Counted from the stretch's first letter, positions 10,567-19,012 are shown. The stretch is 51,425 nt of DNA from Palsa-739 sp035532535 (GCA_035532535.1 DATKQT010000015.1:1-51425), one strand, 5' to 3'. Made by a program: numbers and translations. The notes: a model not told the origin generated them from the letters alone.

Positions 10567-11124
10567 TTACAGCGCCGAGGCCCTGACCTCCCAGAGGTCG
10601 TCGTCGAGCCGCTCGGCGTGCACTGCGTAGTCGCGCCCCTCCCGCTCGCCGCGCTTCTCCAGCGCGGGCAGCGAGCCGAAGATCCGCACCCCGTCCACGC
10701 TCAGCACGCGGTCGTCCTGCGTCTGTGTCAGGTCGATCGCGTCGCCGACCGGCGCGTCCGGCAGTGACAGCACCTCGATCCGGCGCGCCTGCACCGCCCA
10801 CAGGTCGCCGCGCTGCCGGGCGGCGCGCGCGCGGTACGGCGGCTTCAACTGATGCTCGATCGCGTCGGCAAGCGTCTGCAGCGACGAGTCGGAGCCTTCC
10901 TCGACGAGCACGGAGCCGTCCGGAAGCACGACGAAGGTGGCCGCGTCGCCCTCGATCCCGGGCGCCTCCACCGTCTGCGTCGCGTCCCATTCGCGCCCGC
11001 GCTGCATGCCGTGGACGCCCACCTCGCGCCACGGCGGAGACGGCTCAGGTTGCGCGCGCTCGACCAGGCCGCCCTCACGCGCGAGGCGCTCGTGCAGCGA
11101 CTCGTTGCGCCGGAAGAGGCTCAA
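10567..11124 (-). CDS. conserved hypothetical protein coupled to hpf
   Basis: A 185-residue soluble protein that I do not recognise. It has a basic N-terminus (MSLFRRNESLHERLAREGGL), no signal peptide or membrane segment, and what looks like two or three beta-rich repeats, with DLWAVQARRIEVL at about residues 106-118 and DLWEVRA near the C-terminus. The start overlaps the hpf stop by 4 bp (ATGA), so it is translated with hpf, and secA follows further along the same strand. A role linked to ribosome hibernation or translocation is guesswork from position alone. Confidence 0.7.
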   Translation of the reverse strand: MSLFRRNESLHERLAREGGLVERAQPEPSPPWREVGVHGMQRGREWDATQTVEAPGIEGDAATFVVLPDGSVLVEEGSDSSLQTLADAIEHQLKPPYRARAARQRGDLWAVQARRIEVLSLPDAPVGDAIDLTQTQDDRVLSVDGVRIFGSLPALEKRGEREGRDYAVHAERLDDDLWEVRASAL

Positions 11125-11477
11125 ACGTCGGGCGTTGCGGCGTCGTCGGCGTCCAGCGCATGCTTGTCGATCTTCCGCTTGGACGCCTTGCGCTCGCGCT
11201 CGTCCTTGACCTGCCGCAAGAGCTTCTCGGTCAGCTCGTCGATCGACAGCTTCATGTCGCGCGACGCTTCGCGCGCGCGCAGCGTGTGTCCTTTGAGCCA
11301 GACGGTCGCCTCCGCCACCTGATTCGCCGCGATGGAGGGGTTCTTCTCCACCGCAAGCTCGAGCTCGACGCGCGCGAGCTTGCTCACCTGCTTGTCGAGC
11401 TTGCTCAGCTTGCGCTCGGCATAGCTTCTGATCGCGTCGCTCACCTGGAGATTCTTGCCCTTGACTTGGAGCTCCAT
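11121..11477 (-). CDS. hpf: ribosome hibernation promoting factor, short form
   Basis: A 118-residue S30AE-domain protein (MELQVKGKNLQVSDAIRSYAERKL; AEATVWLKGHTLRAREASRDMKLSIDEL) that binds the 30S subunit and inactivates ribosomes in stationary phase. It lacks the C-terminal dimerisation domain of long HPF and ends in a charged tail (KASKRKIDKHALDADDAA). The ATG has a strong GAGGAGG ribosome binding site. A TAAGGT hexamer overlapping the comF stop could be its own -10. Confidence 0.92.
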   Translation of the reverse strand: MELQVKGKNLQVSDAIRSYAERKLSKLDKQVSKLARVELELAVEKNPSIAANQVAEATVWLKGHTLRAREASRDMKLSIDELTEKLLRQVKDERERKASKRKIDKHALDADDAATPDV

Positions 11478-11509
11478 CCTGCCTCCTCGGGTCGCCGAAT
11501 CTGGCTCTC

Positions 11510-12178
11510 TTACCTTAGTCCGCCGGTCCGAACCGCGCGGGCGAAACTCACCACATTCACATGTGCCGCCCCGGAGGCGCGCAGCGCCGCGGCCGCCGCG
11601 GAGACCGTGGCGCCGCTCGTGTACACGTCGTCGACGAGGAGCACTTCGCCCGTCACCGGGCGCGCGGCAAAGGCGCCGGCGACGTTGCGGCGGCGGTCGG
11701 CGAGCCCGAGTCCCCGCTGGCGCTCCGTTTCCCTCACCCGCACGACGAGTGGGCGGCACGGCAGCTGCCACCGCTCGCCGAGCGCGCGCGCGAGACGTTC
11801 CGCGGGATGGTGGCCGCGCTCGCCCTGGCGACGACGGTCTGCCGGGACGAACGTCACGACGTCTGTGTCCGGCAGCGGAACACGCTCGACGACGAGTGCC
11901 GCCGCGTCGTCTGCGATCCGGCGCAGCCCGCGCTCCTTCCAGCCGGCGACGAGCTTGCGCACCGCCTCGTCGTAGATGACAGCCGCCCGGGCGCGACTGA
12001 AGGCGAGCCGTCGGCCCGAGCATTCTCCGCAGCGCTGCACGGGCCATGCCGTCGGCGCGCCGCAGCGTTCGCAGAGCGGCGGCTCGATCCGCGCCAGGCC
12101 GTCGCGGCAGCCGGCGCACACGTGTGCGCCGGCCGCGCCGCAGACGAGACACCGCCGCGGCAGCAGGACGTCCAGCAC
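11510..12178 (-). CDS. comF: ComF family phosphoribosyltransferase-like protein
   Basis: A 222-residue protein with an N-terminal cysteine-rich zinc ribbon (Cys10/13, 21/24, 36/39, 50/53) and a C-terminal phosphoribosyltransferase fold with the PRPP loop VLLVDDVYTSGATV. ComF is required for DNA uptake in Bacillus and Haemophilus, but the gene is widespread in non-competent bacteria and its reaction is unknown. The start is GTG with no ribosome binding site; TAGCGT ends six nt upstream, so it is probably leaderless and transcribed apart from the ahcY unit. Confidence 0.9.
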   Translation of the reverse strand: MLDVLLPRRCLVCGAAGAHVCAGCRDGLARIEPPLCERCGAPTAWPVQRCGECSGRRLAFSRARAAVIYDEAVRKLVAGWKERGLRRIADDAAALVVERVPLPDTDVVTFVPADRRRQGERGHHPAERLARALGERWQLPCRPLVVRVRETERQRGLGLADRRRNVAGAFAARPVTGEVLLVDDVYTSGATVSAAAAALRASGAAHVNVVSFARAVRTGGLR

Positions 12179-12184
12179 GCCTTG

Positions 12185-12190
12185 ACGCTA
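12185..12190 (-). promoter_or_regulatory. leaderless-type -10 (TAGCGT) for comF
   Basis: TAGCGT, six nt spacer (CAAGGC), then the GTG start at 12178. Confidence 0.5.
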
Positions 12191-12207
12191 GACCGAAACG
12201 TGTGACG

Positions 12208-12969
12208 TCAATCGAGCGAGTACGTGTCGCGCGCGGGCAAGCCGGCGCGCTTCCGCATGCGGTTGTCGGCCGCGAGCAGTTGATCCGGATCGCCGATGTC
12301 GTACCAGCCGCCCTCGAAGCGATAGGCGTACACCGGCTCGCGCTTGTGCAGCCATGCGACGTAATTGCCGGGCTGGTCCGGCGGATTTCCCTCGTCGAGA
12401 TAGGCCGGCAGGAGCCGGGCGTGCGCACGCGCGTACAGATATGTCGCGGTTGCGGCGAGCGTGCTCACCGGATCCTGCGGCTTCTCGACGAAGTCGACGA
12501 TCCGGTCGTCCTCGTCCACGGAGACGATGCCGTACTTCCGCGCGAGGATGCGGTCGCCGACATCGTGCACGGCAAGTGCGCTCGCGCCATCCTTGCTCCG
12601 CCAGAAGGCGGAGTAGTCGGCGAGCGCGTAGTCGAAGAGGTTGTCGCCCGCGATGACGAGCAGGTCGTCGTCGATGTCCGCTTGGCCTTGCACGAAGCGA
12701 ATGTCGCCGATCGCACCGAGCCGGTCGTCGTTCGAGGTCGTGCGGTCGTCGTGGACGTGCACGTCCTTGCCATCCGCCCACCGCACGAACAGCGGCGCGA
12801 AGCGCCCGTTCGTCACGAGATGGACGTCGTCGATTCCTGCTTCGCGGATCTTGTCGAGGATCCAGTCGACCATCGGCCGCCCGCCCACCGGCAGCAGCTG
12901 CTTGGGAACGCTGTCGGTGAGCGGGCGAAGCCGGGTCGCGTATCCGGCCGCGAGGATGAGGGCTTTCAG
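12208..12969 (-). CDS. sugar-phosphate nucleotidyltransferase, CTG start
   Basis: A 253-residue nucleotidyltransferase of the glucose-1-phosphate thymidylyl/uridylyltransferase type. The nucleotide-binding motif is KALILAAGYATRLRPLTDSVPKQLL, and metal and sugar site elements include VIAGDNLFD, DFVEKPQ and GGWYDIGDP. It supplies an activated sugar; the base and sugar are not certain. The only sensible start is CTG at 12969, at the exact family position for Met, overlapping the ahcY stop as CTGA and preceded by GAGGGG. No ATG, GTG or TTG lies near it in frame. Confidence 0.88.
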   Translation of the reverse strand: MKALILAAGYATRLRPLTDSVPKQLLPVGGRPMVDWILDKIREAGIDDVHLVTNGRFAPLFVRWADGKDVHVHDDRTTSNDDRLGAIGDIRFVQGQADIDDDLLVIAGDNLFDYALADYSAFWRSKDGASALAVHDVGDRILARKYGIVSVDEDDRIVDFVEKPQDPVSTLAATATYLYARAHARLLPAYLDEGNPPDQPGNYVAWLHKREPVYAYRFEGGWYDIGDPDQLLAADNRMRKRAGLPARDTYSLD

Positions 12970-14234
12970 GTCCCCTCGTCCCACGAGGCCAGGTAGTTCG
13001 CCTGTTCCTCGGTGAGCTTGTCGATCTCGACGCCCATCGTCTCGAGCTTCAAGCGGGCGATCTCCTTGTCGATGTCGGCCGGTACCGGGTACACCTTGCG
13101 GTCGAGCTCGCCGGCGTGCTGCACCGCGTACTCGACGCCGAGCGCCTGGTTGGCGAACGACATGTCCATGACGAGCGCCGGATGCCCCTCGGCGGCGGCG
13201 AGGTTGACGAGCCGCCCGTCGGCGATCAGGTACAGCCGGTTCCCGTTCGCGAGCGTGAACTCCTCGACGAACTCGCGCGCCATGCGCGTTTCGCTCGCGA
13301 GCGCACGCAGCGCCGGGATCTCGATCTCGACGTTGAAGTGGCCCGTGTTCGACAGAATCGCGCCGTCCTTCATCAGCTCCATGTGCTGCTTGGCGATGAC
13401 GTGCTTGTCGCCCGTCGCCGTGCAGAAGATGTCGCCGACTTCGGCCGCCCGGTCCATCGTCATGACCTCGAAGCCGTCCATGGACGCTTCGAGCGCGCGC
13501 AGCGGATCGACCTCGGTGATGATCACGAGCGCCCCCATCCCGCGTGCGCGCGATGCAACGCCGCGGCCCACCCAGCCGTAGCCGGCGACGACGAACTTCT
13601 TGCCGGCGAGCAGGACGTTGGTCGCGCGGATGATCCCGTCGACCGTGGACTGGCCCGTGCCGTACCGGTTGTCGAACAGATGCTTCGTCTGCGCCTCGTT
13701 GACGGCGATGATCGGGAAGCCGAGCTTCCCCTCCGCCTCGAGGGCCTTCAGGCGGATGACGCCCGTGGTCGTCTCCTCCGTGCCGGCGATGATGTCGCCG
13801 AGCTGCTCGCGGCGGGCCGAGTGCAGGACACCGATCACGTCCGCGCCGTCGTCCATCGTCAGGTGCGGCTTGTGATCGACCGCGGCCTCGATGTGCGAGT
13901 AGTAGGTGTCGTGGTCCTCGCCCTTGATGGCGAAGACGGAGATGTCGTACTCCTCGACGAGCGCTGCGGCGACGTCGTCCTGCGTCGAGAGCGGGTTGGA
14001 CGCGCACAGGACCACGTCCGCGCCGCCTGCCTTCAGCGTCCGCATGAGGTTCGCCGTCTCGGTCGTGACGTGCAGGCACGCCGAGATGCGATGGCCGTTG
14101 AGCGGCTGCTCCTGCTCGAAGCGTTCGCGGATCGCGGCGAGGACCGGCATCTGCCGGTCGGCCCACTCGATCCTGCGCTTGCCCTCGCTCGCGAGCGCGA
14201 GGTCCTTCACGTCGTACCGTTTCGTCGCTGCCAT
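12966..14234 (-). CDS. ahcY: S-adenosylhomocysteine hydrolase
   Basis: Splits S-adenosylhomocysteine into adenosine and homocysteine, relieving product inhibition of methyltransferases and feeding metH. The 422 residues carry the NAD-binding loop VAGYGWVGRGVASRARG, the substrate segment HVTTETANLMRTL, and NRYGTGQSTVDGI. ATG 14234 was chosen because AAAGGA lies about six nt upstream; an earlier start at 14258 would overlap merR. It lies 13 nt after merR and is probably co-transcribed with it and with the downstream nucleotidyltransferase. Confidence 0.97.
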   Translation of the reverse strand: MAATKRYDVKDLALASEGKRRIEWADRQMPVLAAIRERFEQEQPLNGHRISACLHVTTETANLMRTLKAGGADVVLCASNPLSTQDDVAAALVEEYDISVFAIKGEDHDTYYSHIEAAVDHKPHLTMDDGADVIGVLHSARREQLGDIIAGTEETTTGVIRLKALEAEGKLGFPIIAVNEAQTKHLFDNRYGTGQSTVDGIIRATNVLLAGKKFVVAGYGWVGRGVASRARGMGALVIITEVDPLRALEASMDGFEVMTMDRAAEVGDIFCTATGDKHVIAKQHMELMKDGAILSNTGHFNVEIEIPALRALASETRMAREFVEEFTLANGNRLYLIADGRLVNLAAAEGHPALVMDMSFANQALGVEYAVQHAGELDRKVYPVPADIDKEIARLKLETMGVEIDKLTEEQANYLASWDEGT

Positions 14235-14247
14235 TCGATCCTTTCGG

Positions 14248-14574
14248 TTATGCGGCAAGGAGTTTCTCGTGCTTGCGCTGCTCCCACTCGACCCACGCGA
14301 GGTCGTCTGCGCCGGCGAGCCAGCCGTCGACCGCGCGCCGCAGCTCCGGCTCGCGGCGCAGCCGCGCCGCGAACGCGATCTCGGCGAGGTCGACCTGGAA
14401 CCGGCGGCGGAGCTCGGCGAGCGAGCTGAGCTGGTTCAGCTCCCGCAGGCCGTAGCGCCGGTAGCCGGCGGCCGTCCGTGCCGGGACAACGAGCCCGACG
14501 CGCTCGAGGTAGCGGAGCATGCGGGGCGACCAGCCCGTGCGGGCGGCCGCCTCGGAGACGTGGGATCCGTCCAT
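14248..14574 (-). CDS. MerR family transcriptional regulator
   Basis: A 108-residue regulator with the MerR winged-helix N-terminus (EAAARTGWSPRMLRYLERVGLVVPARTAAGYRRYG; Tyr-Arg-Arg-Tyr turn visible) and a short coiled region. It has no obvious cysteine or effector domain, so the ligand is unknown. Being first in the merR-ahcY unit suggests it controls methyl-cycle genes. An imperfect dyad overlaps its own -10, which would allow autoregulation. TAGGGT seven nt before the ATG suggests a leaderless mRNA. Confidence 0.87.
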   Translation of the reverse strand: MDGSHVSEAAARTGWSPRMLRYLERVGLVVPARTAAGYRRYGLRELNQLSSLAELRRRFQVDLAEIAFAARLRREPELRRAVDGWLAGADDLAWVEWEQRKHEKLLAA

Positions 14575-14581
14575 TGCGGCA

Positions 14582-14602
14582 ACCCTAACACATTCGTGTC
14601 AA
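14582..14602 (-). promoter_or_regulatory. merR-ahcY promoter with overlapping dyad
   Basis: The -10 TAGGGT (14587-14582) is seven nt from the ATG. The dyad TTGACAC-GAAT-GTGTTAG (14602-14585, five of seven positions complementary) overlaps the -10 and the stop codon of the upstream cupin gene. It is a candidate operator. Confidence 0.4.
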
Positions 14603-15009
14603 GGTTCGCTCGTGCCCGCGCGGCCGTACGCGTCCTCGAGGCGGACGACGTCGTCCAGCTGCGGGGTCGAGACCTCGATGATCGTCGTGTCCTCGAGCGC
14701 CGTCACGCGATGGACGGTGCCCGGCCGGTAGTGGAAGCAGGCCCCGACGGACACGATCTCTTGCTTGAGCACGGCATCGCCGGTCTCCCCCAGCTCGAGC
14801 TTCACGCGTCCGCTTTCGACGTACCAGCTCTCGTCCTTCTGGCGGTGGAACTGCAGGCTGAGCGACTGGCCGGCGCGAACGAAGAGCAGCTTCCCGACGT
14901 ACGCCTCGGTGTGCGCCCAGATGAGCTCCCAGCCCCAGGGCTTCTCCACCCGGCGCGGCTCGAACGACCAGGCGTCGAGATTCTCGTAGTTCGGTGAGTC
15001 GACGCTCAC
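14599..15009 (-). CDS. cupin-fold phosphomannose-isomerase-like protein
   Basis: A 136-residue single cupin domain resembling the C-terminal part of type II mannose-6-phosphate isomerase/GMP. KPWGWELIWAHTE opens the domain, and cupin motif 1 (LSLQFHRQKDESWYVESGRVKLEL) and motif 2 (FHYRPGTVHRVTAL) supply the metal-binding His and Glu. It may isomerise or bind a sugar phosphate. The GTG start overlaps the stop of the adjacent nucleotidyltransferase gene (GTGA), which fits a split version of the fused GMP/PMI enzyme. Confidence 0.82.
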   Translation of the reverse strand: MSVDSPNYENLDAWSFEPRRVEKPWGWELIWAHTEAYVGKLLFVRAGQSLSLQFHRQKDESWYVESGRVKLELGETGDAVLKQEIVSVGACFHYRPGTVHRVTALEDTTIIEVSTPQLDDVVRLEDAYGRAGTSEP

Positions 15010-15713
15010 GGAACGATTCTCTGCGGTTTCCAGTCGGGATGCGCGGCGATGAACTCCTCCGCCGCGCGCAAGTCCTTGGGTGTATTCACGGTGAGCCAGA
15101 CGCCGTAGTGCCGGTGGCCGCGGAGCTTGCCCTCGGCCGCCAGCTCGGGGAACGTCGTCTGCTCGTGGTCGCCGCGCTCAGGCAGACGGGCGAGCGCCTC
15201 TTCGCCGAGCGCGTACACCCCGGAGTTGACCCAGTCGGACAGAAGCGGCGCCTCGCGGAACCCGGTGATGCCGCCGTCGTCCTCGATCGAGACGACGCCG
15301 AACGGCGACCGGACCTGGGAGACGACGATCGTTGCAGCAGCGGCGGAGCGCTCGTGATCCTCGTAGAGCGCAGCGAAGTCGACATCGAGCAGCTCGTCGC
15401 CGTTCAGCGCCAGCACCGTCCCGGTCTCTCGACGCCGCGACGCGGCGAGGCGAAGGCCGCCGCCGCGGCCGAGCGGCTCGGGCTCGCCGACCGGCTCGAT
15501 CTCGGCCCCGAGGCCTGCGAGCGCGTTCACGAACACGCCCTCCTGGCCGGCCCGGCAGGCGACGATCACCCGCGTGACGCCGGCGGCGACGAGGCGGCCG
15601 ACCGTGTACTCGGCGAGCGGGAAGCCGGCGACGAGGACGAGCGGCTTCGGCAGGCCCCGCGCCGCCTCCCCCAGCCGCTCTGCCTTGCCGCCTGCCAGGA
15701 CCAACGCCTCCAT
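15006..15713 (-). CDS. sugar-phosphate nucleotidyltransferase (mannose-1-phosphate guanylyltransferase-like)
   Basis: A 235-residue NTP transferase. The binding loop is MEALVLAGGKAERLGEAARGLPKP, followed by ALNGDELLDVD for the metal Asp and NSGVYALGEEAL for the sugar site. It differs from the nucleotidyltransferase at 12.2-13.0 kb, so the region codes for two different activated sugars. The ATG overlaps the ugd stop by one base (TGATG), and the cupin gene follows with 4-bp overlap, making a tight ugd-NTase-cupin operon. Confidence 0.88.
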   Translation of the reverse strand: MEALVLAGGKAERLGEAARGLPKPLVLVAGFPLAEYTVGRLVAAGVTRVIVACRAGQEGVFVNALAGLGAEIEPVGEPEPLGRGGGLRLAASRRRETGTVLALNGDELLDVDFAALYEDHERSAAAATIVVSQVRSPFGVVSIEDDGGITGFREAPLLSDWVNSGVYALGEEALARLPERGDHEQTTFPELAAEGKLRGHRHYGVWLTVNTPKDLRAAEEFIAAHPDWKPQRIVP

Positions 15714-17014
15714 CAGGCGGTTGCGACCGGCGAAGCGTGGCGCGGGCGGCCGATCCCCTCGTACGCGAACCCGGCCGCCTGCGTGGCTTCCGGATCGAGG
15801 AGATTGCGTCCGTCGACGATCAGCGGGCGCGCCATCGCGTCGCGCACTTCGGGAGACGCGAGCGTCGCGAGCTCGGGCCACTCGGTGACGATGACGGCAG
15901 CGTCGGCGTCGCGCACGGTGTCGAGGACGGTGTCGCACAGCTCGATGCCGACGAGGTCGTCCGGGTGCGCGACCGGATCCCATGCGCGCACGGTCGCACC
16001 CTCGGCGAGTAGCCGGTAAGCGATCACGCGGCTCGGCGCTTCGCGCATGTCGTCGGTGTTGGGCTTGAAGGCAAGCCCGAGGAGCGCGATCTTCTTGCCG
16101 CGCACGGAGCCGAGGTGCTTCTGAAGCTTCTGCACGACGCGTCGCTTCTGGAGCTCGTTCACCTCCCACACGGCGTGCAAGAGCATGAACGGGTAACCCT
16201 CGTTGCCGGCCAACTGTTTGAGTGCTGAAACATCTTTTGGAAAGCACGAGCCGCCGAAGCCGATACCCGCGCGAAGGAAGTGCGGGCCGAGGCGGTGGTC
16301 GAGACCGACGCCGTTCGCGACGTCGACGACGTCGGCGCCGACGAGCTCGCACACGTTTGCAATTTCGTTGATGAAGCTGATGCGCGTGGACAGAAATGCG
16401 TTCGAGGCGAGCTTCACGAGCTCGGCCGACGGGACGTCCGTTCGCACGATCTGCCCGTCGATGCCCTCGAAGAGCTCGACGACGCGATCGGCATCGGCCG
16501 TTTCGAACGCGCCGACGACGATGCGGTCCGGGCTCTTGAAGTCGGCGACGGCGCTCCCCTCGGCAAGGAACTCCGGATTCGAGACGTAGCCGATGTGCGA
16601 GAGGCCGCGCGCGTCGAGGCGCGCGCGCACGTGCTTGCCCGTCCCGACGGGGACAGTGCTCTTCATCACCACGATCGGTCGGCCGGGCACGTCGACCGGG
16701 AGCTCGTCGACGACCGACCACACGGCCGCGAGATCGGCGTCGCCGGACTCGGTCGGCGGGGTCCCGACGGCGACGTACAGAAAGTCGGCACCGTCGACCG
16801 CCTCCCTCACGTCGAGCGTGAAATGAAGCCGGTCCCGATTGCGGACGAGGACGTCCTCGAGACCCGGCTCATAGATTGGCACCTCGCCGGCCCGAAGCCG
16901 CTCAATCCGCTGCGGGAGGATGTCGCGGATCACGACGTCGTGCCCCAGATCGGCGAAGCAGGCACCGGTAACGAGGCCGACGTAGCCGGCGCCGAACATT
17001 CCGATCTTGGCCAT
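15713..17014 (-). CDS. UDP-glucose 6-dehydrogenase
   Basis: Oxidises UDP-glucose to UDP-glucuronate with two NAD. The 433 residues have the N-terminal Rossmann loop MAKIGMFGAGYVGLVTG, the MKSTVPVGTG segment, the catalytic Cys257 in GFGGSCFPKD, and the C-terminal domain with LGLAFKPNTDDMREAPS. The product feeds capsule or wall polysaccharides. TAGGCT ends six nt before the ATG and overlaps the stop of the LCP gene, so the gene may have its own leaderless promoter inside the LCP operon. Confidence 0.95.
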   Translation of the reverse strand: MAKIGMFGAGYVGLVTGACFADLGHDVVIRDILPQRIERLRAGEVPIYEPGLEDVLVRNRDRLHFTLDVREAVDGADFLYVAVGTPPTESGDADLAAVWSVVDELPVDVPGRPIVVMKSTVPVGTGKHVRARLDARGLSHIGYVSNPEFLAEGSAVADFKSPDRIVVGAFETADADRVVELFEGIDGQIVRTDVPSAELVKLASNAFLSTRISFINEIANVCELVGADVVDVANGVGLDHRLGPHFLRAGIGFGGSCFPKDVSALKQLAGNEGYPFMLLHAVWEVNELQKRRVVQKLQKHLGSVRGKKIALLGLAFKPNTDDMREAPSRVIAYRLLAEGATVRAWDPVAHPDDLVGIELCDTVLDTVRDADAAVIVTEWPELATLASPEVRDAMARPLIVDGRNLLDPEATQAAGFAYEGIGRPRHASPVATA

Positions 17015-17020
17015 TTGCCT

Positions 17021-17026
17021 AGCCTA
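17021..17026 (-). promoter_or_regulatory. leaderless-type -10 (TAGGCT) for UDP-glucose dehydrogenase
   Basis: TAGGCT, six nt spacer (AGGCAA), ATG at 17014. The hexamer shares its TAG with the LCP stop codon. The spacer AGG could instead act as a weak ribosome binding site. Confidence 0.35.
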
Positions 17027-19012
17027 GTGCGCCTTCGCGAGAGGCTGCAGGCCCTTCGCGATGGCGATCATCGTCTCGTTCGAGAGCTCGTCCCGAAGCG
17101 TGTTCACGACCCAGTAGCTCGCCCCGCCCTGCCGCAGGACGATCATGTGGATGTTCCCGCCCGTCGTGTAGAGCCGGTACGTCCGGCCGGCGATGTGCTC
17201 GAACGACGTCGGGTGGCGGAGCACCGGCGCATCCGTCCAGTCGGTCTCGATCACCTGCCAGTAGACGTTGCCCGCCCCGGTCACGAAAGTGAGCGCCAGC
17301 TCGTGGTGATACGGGATCGGCTTGAACGCCCGCACGGGCTCGAGGTATGCCAGCCGCGAGCTCTGCTCCACCGTCGTGGGGACGAGGACGCGGAACGGCA
17401 CCTTCGAGCGCACCTGCTCGAGTGAGTACGTCGTCAGGCTTGCCTCGCTGCGCACCGCCGCCGTCTGGTGCGGCGGGGTTGGTGCGATGTGCGCCTGCGG
17501 ATTGTTGAGTTGCCCGCTGAAGCTCGAGCCCACGACGATCACGGTCAGCGGGTTGCCTGCCTGCTGGGCGAACCCGGAGAGCTCGGGCGGCAGCGGCGCG
17601 ATTGTCGTATGCGCGCCGAACGCCGTCTTGAGCTCACGCGCCGCCTGCTTCGCGTTCGCCTGCACGGCGTCGTAGTAGACGGTCGTCCCGTAGTAGCCCT
17701 GGCTCGGCGCGTCGGCGAGCACGTTCGCCGGCAGCTGGACGGTATGGAAGCCGACCACCGACAGCTTGTACGACGTGTCGCGCGCAAGCCCCGGGATCGT
17801 CGTCCCGTTGAGGACGAGCGTCGAGATCTGGCTCGCCTTCAACGGCGGCCCCTTCGGCAGCCTGGCCTTGCGTCCGAGCGCAGCGTCGGTCGAGCGCACC
17901 GCCTGCGTGACGTCGGGATTCTCGAACGAGTCCACCGCCGTCTGGATGTCCGGCGTCTGCGCGATCAACTCGGCGTTCGCGATCCCGTACGGCTGCAGGT
18001 TCTGCAGCGCGACGCGGAACAGGTGGCCCGGAGGCAGCTTGTATGCGAGGCCCGCGTACGACTCGATTTCGGAGAAGCTCGGCGGGCAGGTGGCGCAGTT
18101 CCCGCTGCCGATCTCGACGCTGCCCTTGAGCGCACCGATCAGCTTCGGGATCTGGAAGATCGAGAGCCCCGTCGAGAGCCGGTCCTTGAGCGCCTCGATG
18201 AAGAGCTGCTGGCGAGCGACGCGATACAGGTCGCTGTCCGTATGCCGGAAGCGCACGAAGTCGAGCGCCTGCTCGCCATTCAGTTTCTGGTAGCCCGGCT
18301 CGAGGTCGATCTTCGCGTAGCCGCCGGGGCCGCCGACCGTGTTCAGGTAGCGGTGGTCGACGTCCATGTACACGCCGTGCAGCTTGTTGACGAGCAACTT
18401 GAAGCCGTGAAAGTCGATCGTGATCAGGTAGTTGACGTTGATTCCCGTCAGCTTCTCCACCGTGTTCAGCGTCCCGGTCGGCCCACAGCTCGTCCACGCG
18501 CTGTTGATGCGGTCGGTGGTGATCGGAGTCGTCTGGTCCTTGCAATAGATCGGGACGACGAGGTCGCGCGGGAACGAGAAGAGGGACAGCGTGTTGTGCT
18601 GGGGATCGGCGCGGACGAGCATGATCGTGTCCGACCGTGAGCCGGACGCACCGAACGAGTCGACGCCCGCGCGTGCGTCGTACCCGATCAGGAGAGCCGT
18701 CGCGGGCTGCGACGGCGGCACGGTGTGCAGGAACTTCGTCGACTCCTTGACCGACTTCGAGTGCGGCGCGAGCGCGTTGAGCGTCTGATGCGCGTACAGG
18801 TAGAGCCCCCCGGCGAGGCCGGCGGCGACAACGACGAGCGCAATCAGGATCCAGCCGAAGACCTGCGCGAACAGCCGCTTCGTCGAGCGCCGCGGTGGAT
18901 CCGGCTGCCGGTAGCGCCGCATCGGCTCGATCGCAGTCGGCGGAAGAACGCCGTGACCGTTGCCGTTGACAGCCGCCCCGCGGCCGATTCCTCTCTTCAG
19001 CGTCGTCCGCAC
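17024..19012 (-). CDS. LytR-CpsA-Psr (LCP) family wall polymer ligase
   Basis: A 662-residue type II membrane protein. A cytoplasmic basic N-terminus is followed by one TM helix (about 50-74) and the LCP domain (about 100-290), with LLIGYDARAG, GSRSDTIMLVRAD and SFPRDLVVPI marking the polyprenyl-phosphate and metal site. LCP enzymes attach wall glycopolymers such as arabinogalactan or teichoic acid to peptidoglycan. A LytR_C domain (about 395-480) follows, then about 150 residues of an additional beta-rich domain that I do not recognise. GTG start; TAACCT lies 12 nt upstream. The neighbouring sugar-nucleotide genes fit polymer synthesis. Confidence 0.92.
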   Translation of the reverse strand: MRTTLKRGIGRGAAVNGNGHGVLPPTAIEPMRRYRQPDPPRRSTKRLFAQVFGWILIALVVVAAGLAGGLYLYAHQTLNALAPHSKSVKESTKFLHTVPPSQPATALLIGYDARAGVDSFGASGSRSDTIMLVRADPQHNTLSLFSFPRDLVVPIYCKDQTTPITTDRINSAWTSCGPTGTLNTVEKLTGINVNYLITIDFHGFKLLVNKLHGVYMDVDHRYLNTVGGPGGYAKIDLEPGYQKLNGEQALDFVRFRHTDSDLYRVARQQLFIEALKDRLSTGLSIFQIPKLIGALKGSVEIGSGNCATCPPSFSEIESYAGLAYKLPPGHLFRVALQNLQPYGIANAELIAQTPDIQTAVDSFENPDVTQAVRSTDAALGRKARLPKGPPLKASQISTLVLNGTTIPGLARDTSYKLSVVGFHTVQLPANVLADAPSQGYYGTTVYYDAVQANAKQAARELKTAFGAHTTIAPLPPELSGFAQQAGNPLTVIVVGSSFSGQLNNPQAHIAPTPPHQTAAVRSEASLTTYSLEQVRSKVPFRVLVPTTVEQSSRLAYLEPVRAFKPIPYHHELALTFVTGAGNVYWQVIETDWTDAPVLRHPTSFEHIAGRTYRLYTTGGNIHMIVLRQGGASYWVVNTLRDELSNETMIAIAKGLQPLAKAH

